Assembly (NCBI GenBank): GCA_001817685.1
Contig: MHIV01000035.1
Location: forward strand, 1-13,566
Direction: 5' to 3'
DNA: 13,566 nucleotides
From: Candidatus Colwellbacteria bacterium RIFCSPHIGHO2_02_FULL_45_17
Lineage (GTDB): Bacteria > Patescibacteriota > Minisyncoccia > UBA6257 > Colwellbacteraceae
This document shows positions 6,982 to 12,700 of the stretch, one piece after another. The first letter of the stretch is position 1; each line of letters starts with the position of its first letter. The notes below the pieces were generated by a model. The model worked only from the letters and a program-made list of their open reading frames with translations, did no database searches and was not told the DNA's origin. Made by a program: the position numbers and the translations under genes.

Positions 6982-7449
6982 TTATTTCGAATATTCGAAC
7001 GAGGCTCTAATTGCCACGGCTAGGGCATCGGATATGTCATCGGGCCCGGCTATATCTTTCACCCCGAGAGTCATGGCCACAATTTTTTTGAGCGCTCTTT
7101 TATCACATCTCCCGTCGCCAGCAACCACACTTTTGATATCAGTCGGAGAGAACTCGAGGACTGGGACGCCAAGGCCCTCCGAAACAAAGACTATCACCCC
7201 CCTAGCCTCGGCAACAGCGAGTGCGGTCCTCTTATTTTTAGAAAAATATACCCGTTCAATGCCTACGACGTCCGGTTTGTATTTTTTTATCAGAGCCCTA
7301 ATCTCATTCCCAATATAAACCAACCGCCCGGTTGAGTTTTTGCTTTTATCTCCGATAAGCCCGTATGCCACGGCCCTGATTCCACGATCTTTTTCTATCA
7401 AGCCATAACCAACCCTCACGGTACCTGGATCTATTCCCAGAATAATCAT
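6982..7449 (-). CDS. ruvC: Holliday-junction resolvase RuvC
   Basis: The 155-residue endonuclease resolves Holliday junctions as a dimer, normally with the RuvAB branch-migration motor. All four acidic catalytic positions are present: D7 (LGIDPG), E65 (VGIERVYF), and D138 and D141 (GPDDISDALAVA), with the usual spacing. The start overlaps the yebC stop by one base (TAATG), so translation is probably coupled; no Shine-Dalgarno sequence is visible. yebC-ruvC is a common pairing in bacteria. ruvA is not adjacent, while ruvB lies about 2.4 kb away on the opposite strand beyond pilB. Confidence 0.96.
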   Translation of the reverse strand: MIILGIDPGTVRVGYGLIEKDRGIRAVAYGLIGDKSKNSTGRLVYIGNEIRALIKKYKPDVVGIERVYFSKNKRTALAVAEARGVIVFVSEGLGVPVLEFSPTDIKSVVAGDGRCDKRALKKIVAMTLGVKDIAGPDDISDALAVAIRASFEYSK

Positions 7450-7982
7450 TATTGCTGCTGTTTAATGGAGGTATAAACAGCAAGGATGTCGTCCATTTCT
7501 TCCAGCTCGTCCTGTAATGAGAAGATTTTATTCCCAATTTCCTCCGAAACCTCCCGGGGAAACTTTGCTGCATACTCACCATCTTTTTTTTCGAAGGACC
7601 ACGCTAAGCCCCCCTGCTCAGCGATTTTGGAATCGTACTTTTTTAGAATCACCCGAACCTCCCCGATAGTTCTATTCTTGTTGTCGGTTGCACCCTCAAC
7701 AATAACTCCAATTCCATCCGGACCATAGGCCTCTATAAGTATGGGCTCGAGGTCCCCGCCCCCCTCGGCTTTTTTAATGGCCCTTTCTACGTTCACTTGT
7801 GGCATGTTTTGTTTTCTAGCTCGGTCAATCGCGCTTCGCAAGGTGGGGTTGAATTGCGGATCTGATCCATGGCGCGCGGCAATTGCAATCTCTTTTGCTA
7901 GCTTTGAGAAAAGCTTACTCTTGCCACTATCCTCGGTCGCTTTCTTGTGTTTAATTTTTGACCACTTATTATGCCCCGACAT
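7449..7982 (-). CDS. yebC: YebC/TACO1-family protein, short form
   Basis: The N-terminus MSGHNKWSKIKHKK is diagnostic for the YebC/PmpR/TACO1 family, and it fixes the start at 7982 although the frame is open eight codons further upstream. Members have been described as DNA-binding regulators and, more recently, as ribosome-associated translation factors. Domain I (about residues 1-75) is complete, followed by the EAYGPDGIGVIVEGATDNKNRT strand-helix region and GGLAWSFEKKDG. The sequence then jumps to the C-terminal FSLQDELEEMDDILAVYT motif. Compared with the usual length of about 240-250 residues, this protein has 177. The missing segment corresponds to the internal stretch around ALEAGAEDV...AEVSMIP (roughly 60 residues). 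Function may still be translational, as the conserved ends are kept. Confidence 0.93.
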   Translation of the reverse strand: MSGHNKWSKIKHKKATEDSGKSKLFSKLAKEIAIAARHGSDPQFNPTLRSAIDRARKQNMPQVNVERAIKKAEGGGDLEPILIEAYGPDGIGVIVEGATDNKNRTIGEVRVILKKYDSKIAEQGGLAWSFEKKDGEYAAKFPREVSEEIGNKIFSLQDELEEMDDILAVYTSIKQQQ

Positions 7983-8026
7983 TATTTTGCAATTTGATAT
8001 GTCCAAACATATTATAAGTTAGAGCT
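7983..8026. promoter_or_regulatory. Divergent promoter region between yebC and pilB
   Basis: The 44-bp gap is AT-rich and must serve both genes. On the plus strand, -10-like TATAAG (8013-8018) lies 8 nt before the pilB ATG. On the minus strand, TATAAT (8016-8011) lies 28 nt before the yebC ATG. The two hexamers overlap, so the promoters would be mutually exclusive. No convincing -35 boxes or Shine-Dalgarno sequences are seen for either gene. Confidence 0.5.
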
Positions 8027-9697
8027 ATGAGATTTAGTAGGAACTCCGTCCCAGGGCAAATCGAAATCGCAAAAAGAGAAAGCGAGGAGCGTGATGCTAT
8101 GAGACGCGCTAAAGAAGAGGGAGTGCTGTATCTGAAAGACGCCGCAGCCCCGATTAGAGAAGCGCTTATCGTTCTTCCGGAAGAGGTCGCCAGGGAAGCT
8201 CGGGTGGCGGTGGTAGGGAGAGACGGCAACGAGATAACTGTGCTGGCGGAGACAACGAGGAACGGCAAAACCAACGAGGCCATAGAGTCTCTAAAGAAAG
8301 AGGGATTTACCCCCACTGTTTTTATAACAACGAAGACGAAGCTTGACGAGATATGGGAGAAATACTCATTAGCGAAAAGTGGAGATGAAAGAAGTGAAGT
8401 TTCGGAAGAAGTAAGGCTCGAGGAAAATACAATCGAAGAAATAAGAAGAAAGGTTAAAGACAAAAACGACGTAGCCGAGTTTTTCAAAAAAGCCGATCCA
8501 AAAACGGCCACCAGCACACTACTTGGCTATGTTCTGGGAGCAGCACTTAAGCTAAGAGCATCAGATATTCACATTGAGCGCAAAGCTGAGAAGAAATCGC
8601 TCCTCCGGTTTAGAATCGACGGAGACCTAAAGGACATAACAGGTTTTGAAGAAAGACAGTCAGAGCTTCTCATAAGCAGAATCAAGCTTCTGGCCGGTCT
8701 GAAATTAAACGTTAGGGACACAGCCCAGGACGGCAGATTTACAATAAAGAGCGCAAGCGGCGCAATAGAAGTAAGAGCGTCTGTTGTCCCGGCGGAGTTC
8801 GGTGAGGCTGTTGTAATGAGAGTACTTGACCCGAGCGTAATAGCACTTGAGCTAAAAGACTTGGGCCTAAGAAAAGACGACGAAGAATTGATAAAAGAAG
8901 AGCTTAAGCGCCCGAACGGAATGATTCTCGTAACTGGCCCAACCGGCTCTGGAAAAACGACGACGCTTTACGCTTTTTTGAAGAAACTTCACACGGAAAA
9001 AATAAAAATAATCACAATCGAAGATCCAATCGAGTATCACATCGATGGAGTCGAGCAGACGCAAACAGACAAAGAGAAGAATTACACATTTGCTTTGGGC
9101 CTAAGGTCAATTCTAAGACAAGACCCGGACGTAATTTTGGTCGGGGAGATTAGAGACACAGAAACGGCCAAGGTGAGCATCGATGCCGCGCTAACCGGAC
9201 ACCTAGTCTTATCTACTCTTCACACAAATAACGCCGCAGGAGCAATACCAAGACTAACGGATTTAGGAGTGAGATCATCGACGATAGGCCCCGCAGTGAC
9301 ACTTGTAATAGCCCAGCGGTTGGTTAAAAGACTTTGTGAATCATGTAAAAAGATGGTTGCGGTGGACAAAGAGCTACAAGCGAAAATAGATAAATTTAAA
9401 AAGGACTTGCCGAAAAGAGTGGCACGTGAGAGTATGGAGGTGGGCTTGCACAAGGCTGTAGGATGCGACCTGTGCGACGGCGGATTTTTAGGAAGAATAG
9501 CGATAATGGAGCTCCTCGAAGTGAGTGACGAGATAGATTCTTTGATAAGAGAAAAGACCACAGAGCACGACATAGAAGCTATGGCCATCGAAAAACAAGG
9601 CATGGTTTTAATGCAGAAAGACGGGATTGTAAAGGCACTTCAGGGCATAACCACCCTCGACGAGATTGAGCGGGCCACTGGCCCCATTGAATGGTAA
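8027..9697 (+). CDS. pilB: Type IV pilus assembly / type II secretion ATPase (PilB/GspE family)
   Basis: The 556-residue protein is a hexameric secretion ATPase of the PilB/GspE family that powers pilin assembly. A divergent N-terminal region of about 140 residues is rich in E, K and R and resembles the GspE N-domain. It is followed by LRASDIHIE, Walker A GPTGSGKT (304-311), the Asp box ITIEDPIEY, Walker B DPDVILVGEIRD (366-377) with Glu374, and the His box LTGHLVLSTLHTNNA. The zinc-binding CxxC pair is present (C437/C440 and C480/C483), which is typical for PilB/GspE and absent from PilT retraction ATPases. No pilin, PilC or PilM genes are seen nearby, so partners must be elsewhere. The start is at an ATG without a Shine-Dalgarno sequence, close behind the -10 box. 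Confidence 0.93.
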   Translation: MRFSRNSVPGQIEIAKRESEERDAMRRAKEEGVLYLKDAAAPIREALIVLPEEVAREARVAVVGRDGNEITVLAETTRNGKTNEAIESLKKEGFTPTVFITTKTKLDEIWEKYSLAKSGDERSEVSEEVRLEENTIEEIRRKVKDKNDVAEFFKKADPKTATSTLLGYVLGAALKLRASDIHIERKAEKKSLLRFRIDGDLKDITGFEERQSELLISRIKLLAGLKLNVRDTAQDGRFTIKSASGAIEVRASVVPAEFGEAVVMRVLDPSVIALELKDLGLRKDDEELIKEELKRPNGMILVTGPTGSGKTTTLYAFLKKLHTEKIKIITIEDPIEYHIDGVEQTQTDKEKNYTFALGLRSILRQDPDVILVGEIRDTETAKVSIDAALTGHLVLSTLHTNNAAGAIPRLTDLGVRSSTIGPAVTLVIAQRLVKRLCESCKKMVAVDKELQAKIDKFKKDLPKRVARESMEVGLHKAVGCDLCDGGFLGRIAIMELLEVSDEIDSLIREKTTEHDIEAMAIEKQGMVLMQKDGIVKALQGITTLDEIERATGPIEW

Positions 9698-9699
9698 AA

Positions 9700-9840
9700 G
9701 GCAGAGATCTGCGGGTAAAACTAAAAACTATAGATTTTGGAATGACCCAAAAATGTATTCCCTCTGAGGATTAGCCAAGCCGGAGCTGAGCTGTCCTAAA
9801 AGCTAGGAGAGAACACAATTTATACCCGCAGATCTCTGCC
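9700..9840 (+). ncRNA. Candidate structured RNA or inverted-repeat element of unknown class
   Basis: A perfect 18-bp inverted repeat, GGCAGAGATCTGCGGGTA at 9700-9717 and its complement at 9823-9840, encloses 105 nt between pilB and ruvB. Inside, GGAAT (9739-9743) pairs with ATTCC (9757-9761), or alternatively TTTTGG (9735-9740) with CCAAAA (9747-9752). A well-formed hairpin spans 9767-9797: AGGA/TCCT, AGC/GCT, then AGC-CGGA-GCT. The whole would fold as a multibranched structure on a long closing stem. I see no hallmark of tmRNA, RNase P RNA, SRP RNA, 6S RNA or a familiar riboswitch. It begins 2 nt after the pilB stop and ends 40 nt before ruvB, so it could be a processed RNA, a ruvB leader or a MITE-like insertion; no target duplication is visible. 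The strand is inferred from the flanking genes. Confidence 0.5.
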
Positions 9841-9848
9841 CATGCAGA
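9835..9848 (+). other. Small hairpin overlapping the 3' arm of the long stem
   Basis: TCTGC (9835-9839), a CCAT loop and GCAGA (9844-9848) form a 5-bp hairpin that would compete with the last bases of the 18-bp stem. It is followed by CTTTATAAC, too short a T-run for a convincing terminator. TATAAC at 9852-9857 could be a -10 box for ruvB, 23 nt before its ATG. Confidence 0.3.
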
Positions 9849-9880
9849 CTTTATAACATAATTTACAAACACTGTCAATA

Positions 9881-10879
9881 ATGGCTGACAAAAGCAAACA
9901 ACATAATGAAGATCAGAGCATAGATACCATCCTTCGACCGGAGAGCTGGTCTGATTATGTGGGGCAGGAAAAAGTAAAGAGGAACCTTCACATAATTATC
10001 GAAGCCGCGAAAAAGCGGAACGAACCAATCGATCACCTTCTTTTCTATGGGCAACCTGGGCTCGGGAAGACCACGCTCGCAAGGCTCGTGACTCGCGAAA
10101 TGGGCGCGAGTATTAAAGTTACATCTGGTCCCACAATTGAGAGGGCCGGAGATCTCGCAGCGATTCTCAGTAACCTAGAAGAGAACGAAATACTATTTGT
10201 AGATGAAGCTCATAGGTTAAACAGAATGATAGAAGAAATTCTCTATCCGGCCATGGAGTCGAGAAAACTTCACATTGTTATAGGTAAAGGGCCAGGGGCG
10301 AGAAGCGTCACGCTTGATTTGCCACCGTTCACTTTGATTGCCGCTACGACGAGGGTCAATCTTCTTTCTGCGCCGCTTAGAGCTAGATTCGGAGCAACTT
10401 TTAAGCTCGATTACTATGAGGAAAAGGATATCGAAGAAATAATTAAGCGCTCAGCAAAAATTTTGGGTGTGGGTATAGACACAGAAGCAATTGAAATTTT
10501 GGCAAAGGCATCGAGATTCACGCCGAGGACCGCGAATCGTTTGCTAAAACGAGCTCGTGATTATATAGAAGTGCACAATGAGAAAAAAGTTACGGGAGAT
10601 ATCGCAAGGAAAACCCTCGAGTTTCTTGAGATAGACGAGCTGGGGCTCGAGAATTACGATAGAGCCTTCTTGAAGGCAATAATAGACAAATTCGATGGCG
10701 GCCCCGTAGGAATTAATACAATAGCGGCTGCGCTAAACGAAGACAGGGGGGTAGTTGAAGACGTATATGAGCCGTATCTTATGAGAATCGGATTCCTGCG
10801 CCGCACTCCAGGAGGACGTGTTGTTGAGAGAGCCGCCATAGAGCACTTGGGAGGCGTGGCGAAAGCCAGGCTTCTTTAG
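9881..10879 (+). CDS. ruvB: Holliday-junction branch-migration helicase RuvB
   Basis: The 332-residue AAA+ ATPase drives branch migration of Holliday junctions together with RuvA. Walker A is GQPGLGKTT (57-65; most relatives have GPPGLGKT), Walker B is LFVDEAHRL with D108-E109, and sensor 1 is IAATTR. The C-terminal winged helix carries the family end motif GFLRRTPGGRVVERAAIEHLG. The N-terminal LRPESWSDYVGQEKVKRNL matches the RuvB LRPxxLxDYxGQ start, supporting the ATG at 9881. No Shine-Dalgarno sequence is visible. The TAG stop is immediately followed by the ATG of the next gene, so a ruvB-LTD-tsaE-exonuclease operon is likely. ruvA is absent from the window. Confidence 0.97.
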   Translation: MADKSKQHNEDQSIDTILRPESWSDYVGQEKVKRNLHIIIEAAKKRNEPIDHLLFYGQPGLGKTTLARLVTREMGASIKVTSGPTIERAGDLAAILSNLEENEILFVDEAHRLNRMIEEILYPAMESRKLHIVIGKGPGARSVTLDLPPFTLIAATTRVNLLSAPLRARFGATFKLDYYEEKDIEEIIKRSAKILGVGIDTEAIEILAKASRFTPRTANRLLKRARDYIEVHNEKKVTGDIARKTLEFLEIDELGLENYDRAFLKAIIDKFDGGPVGINTIAAALNEDRGVVEDVYEPYLMRIGFLRRTPGGRVVERAAIEHLGGVAKARLL

Positions 10880-11371
10880 ATGGTCTATCTCAAGGAGATT
10901 TTACCGAACCCAGCTGGGGATGACACAAGTGGCGAGTGGATAAAATTAGTGAACTCGGGAGAAGAAGATATTAATTTATCTGGCTGGGTGATTAAAGATG
11001 CAGGCGGCAAGGCCTATTCACTTACGACGCTGGCTCCGAAAAACACAGAGATTGTCCTTCCGCGCTCGCTCACCGGAATCGCTCTAAACAACAACGGGGA
11101 TACGCTTTACCTATTAAGCGCTAGCGGAGAAACAGTAGATAGTATTTCTTACACCGAGGCGAGCGATGACGAGATTATAATCGCGAGCCGCTTCGTAGAA
11201 TCGACAAGAAAAGAGAAAGCGGAAACAACTACTCTAGAGCAGCTCGCCCTGGGCGGGGACGACAAGATTGTCTCGGAGGGAAGCTTCTCAATAGTGATGG
11301 TAGCAATCGTGATAGCCCTCGCGGCAAGTATTTTAATAGGGGCGATCTTAAAAAGAAGCGAAGAGAAATGA
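10880..11371 (+). CDS. Lamin-tail-domain (LTD) protein with a C-terminal membrane anchor
   Basis: The 163-residue protein begins VYLKEILPNPAGDDTSGEWIKLVN, the opening of a lamin-tail domain (an Ig-like beta fold found in nuclear lamins and many bacterial surface proteins). It continues with LSGWVIKDAGGKAYSL, an LPRSLTGIALNNNGDTLYLL strand pair and DSISYTEA. After a polar linker, residues 136-157 form one strongly hydrophobic segment, followed by KRSEEK. No signal peptide is present, and none can be added because an in-frame TAG (the ruvB stop) directly precedes the ATG. It is therefore a tail-anchored protein as encoded, with the topology of the LTD uncertain. The following tsaE start overlaps its stop (ATGA). 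LTD is recognised from the pattern only; function is unknown, possibly envelope or nucleoid attachment. Confidence 0.8.
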   Translation: MVYLKEILPNPAGDDTSGEWIKLVNSGEEDINLSGWVIKDAGGKAYSLTTLAPKNTEIVLPRSLTGIALNNNGDTLYLLSASGETVDSISYTEASDDEIIIASRFVESTRKEKAETTTLEQLALGGDDKIVSEGSFSIVMVAIVIALAASILIGAILKRSEEK

Positions 11372-11814
11372 AGCGCTATATAACAAAAAGTCCGGCTAAA
11401 ACTCGGGCACTTGCCAGAAACATCGCCGAAAACCCAAAAAGACCCAGGCCCACACAGGGCGCCACTGTCTTGGGGCTAATCGGAGATCTCGGCGCCGGCA
11501 AGACAACTTTTATAAAATCTTTTATTAGGTCCATGGGAGTTAAAAAACGCATAACCAGTCCAACTTTTTTAATCCTTCGGCGATTTGCTATAAACAACAA
11601 GATTTTTAAAAATATTTTTCATGTAGATGCATATCGCATAAAGGACGAAAAAGACCTTAGGGGTATAAATATCAGGGATGTTCTAAAAGAACCCTCAAAT
11701 ATTGTGCTGGTTGAGTGGGCCGATAGGATTAAGAAGGTTTTACCTAAGGAGACTATTTGGGTAAAGTTTAAATATGGAAAAGAGCGAGACGAGAGAGAAA
11801 TTACTATTGATTGA
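11368..11814 (+). CDS. tsaE: tRNA t6A synthesis ATPase TsaE
   Basis: The 148-residue P-loop ATPase supports the TsaBD complex that makes N6-threonylcarbamoyladenosine at position 37 of ANN-decoding tRNAs. Walker A GDLGAGKTT occupies residues 39-47; SPTF, FHVDAYRI and VLVEWADRI are the further TsaE signatures. An N-terminal segment of about 25 residues (YITKSPAKTRALARNIAENPK) is usual for the family. The ATG overlaps the LTD gene's TGA (ATGA). Its 3' end overlaps the exonuclease gene by 41 nt. tsaB and tsaD are not in the window. Confidence 0.94.
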   Translation: MKRYITKSPAKTRALARNIAENPKRPRPTQGATVLGLIGDLGAGKTTFIKSFIRSMGVKKRITSPTFLILRRFAINNKIFKNIFHVDAYRIKDEKDLRGINIRDVLKEPSNIVLVEWADRIKKVLPKETIWVKFKYGKERDEREITID

Positions 11815-12688
11815 CGCAAATTCGTTGATACATCGTTCGTTCCACGCGCTGCCACCATTCAAAACGCCCGACGGCCATCCATCTGGGGCTCTTTACGGGC
11901 TCGCAAGCGTTCTCATAAAAGTTCTACGCGAGCGGCCGCCAAAATATGCGGCGGCTGCGTTCGACAGGCCGGAGCCAACCCTAAGAGAGAAGGAATATAA
12001 GGAATATAAAGCCACCCGCACTCCGACACCGAACGATTTAATCGTACAGCTTAAAGAAGCGCACAACTTATTTGGAGCCTTCGGCATAAAAACATTTGAT
12101 CTAGCGGGCTTCGAGGCTGATGACATTGTCGCAACGATGGCCAAAAAATTCGGGGGGAAAAAAGTACAAGCGATTATTCTCTCCGGCGATCTCGACACTC
12201 TTCAGGTAGTCGACGGAGACGACATAGTAGTTGAGTTTCCCAAAAAAGGCATTAGCGAAACCGCCACGTATAGTAAAAGCGAGGTAATAGAAAGATTCGA
12301 GGTCACTCCAGAGAAACTAGCTGACTATAAGGGGTTGGTGGGAGATACATCAGATAACATCCCGGGAGTTCCGGGCATTGGTCCGAAGACCGCCTCAAAA
12401 CTCATAAAGGAATTCGGCACGCTCGAGAAAATGTTTGAGGATATAGAGGAAATCGGAATGAGCGATGAAAAATTGCGTAGAAAACTCGTAGATTATAAAG
12501 ACCAGGCTCTTTTGTCTAAGCGGCTCGCAACGCTCGACACAAACGTAGATATAAAAGTTGAGCTCGAAGATATAGACATCACAAAGTCTTTCCTAAAAGA
12601 GAAAGCTATTCTTTATGCCAAGAAGCTGGGTTCAAATACACTGGAAAGCCGAATTGAGAACGACCTACCCCAGAGATATAATGCTTAA
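11774..12688 (+). CDS. Stand-alone 5'-3' exonuclease (DNA polymerase I N-terminal domain homologue)
   Basis: The 304-residue FEN/PIN-type nuclease corresponds to the 5'-3' exonuclease domain of DNA polymerase I, which removes RNA primers and flaps, but no polymerase domain follows. Metal-binding acidic motifs are seen in order: LLLIDANSLIHRSFHALPP (D14), AAAFDRPEPTLREKEYKEYKA, GFEADDIVATM, and ILSGDLDTLQ. GLVGDTSDNIPGVPGIGPKTASKLI then gives the helix-3-turn-helix DNA-binding element. The ATG at 11774 lies 41 nt inside tsaE; the first eight residues are not conserved, so a later TTG start in LLLIDAN is possible, but ATG is preferred. The 3' end contains the promoter of the next gene. Whether a separate polymerase domain is encoded elsewhere cannot be told here. 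Confidence 0.92.
   Translation: MEKSETREKLLLIDANSLIHRSFHALPPFKTPDGHPSGALYGLASVLIKVLRERPPKYAAAAFDRPEPTLREKEYKEYKATRTPTPNDLIVQLKEAHNLFGAFGIKTFDLAGFEADDIVATMAKKFGGKKVQAIILSGDLDTLQVVDGDDIVVEFPKKGISETATYSKSEVIERFEVTPEKLADYKGLVGDTSDNIPGVPGIGPKTASKLIKEFGTLEKMFEDIEEIGMSDEKLRRKLVDYKDQALLSKRLATLDTNVDIKVELEDIDITKSFLKEKAILYAKKLGSNTLESRIENDLPQRYNA
12654..12682 (+). promoter_or_regulatory. Promoter of the histidine kinase gene, inside the exonuclease gene
   Basis: A -35 TTGAGA (12654-12659), a 17-nt spacer and -10 TATAAT (12677-12682) lie in the last codons of the exonuclease gene. The predicted start near 12689 gives a leader of about 12 nt with no Shine-Dalgarno sequence. The kinase may thus be expressed separately as well as by read-through. 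Confidence 0.6.
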
Positions 12689-12700
12689 CATAAACCAGAG

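Noticed and set aside
6762..7010. Plus-strand frame encoding a hydrophobic 82-residue protein
   Set aside because: It starts inside the terminator hairpin, overlaps the ruvC end and is the reverse reading of Asp/Glu codons (giving Val, Leu, Phe), with no ribosome site or promoter. It is judged a shadow of the acidic gene.
7983..8006. YebC start eight codons upstream
   Set aside because: The family begins at M-[AS]-GH-[NS]-KW; the extra MDISNCKI is not family-like and lies in the promoter gap.
9220..9603. 127-residue minus-strand frame within pilB
   Set aside because: Composition typical of antisense reading, no start signals, and complete overlap with the conserved PilB C-terminal domain.
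9700..9840. Assignment to a known ncRNA (6S, tmRNA, SRP RNA, RNase P RNA, hammerhead or a common riboswitch)
   Set aside because: The hallmark sequences I know for these classes were looked for by eye and not found. The class is left open rather than forced.
9700..9840. Intrinsic terminator for pilB
   Set aside because: The stem encloses 105 nt and is not followed by a T-tract.
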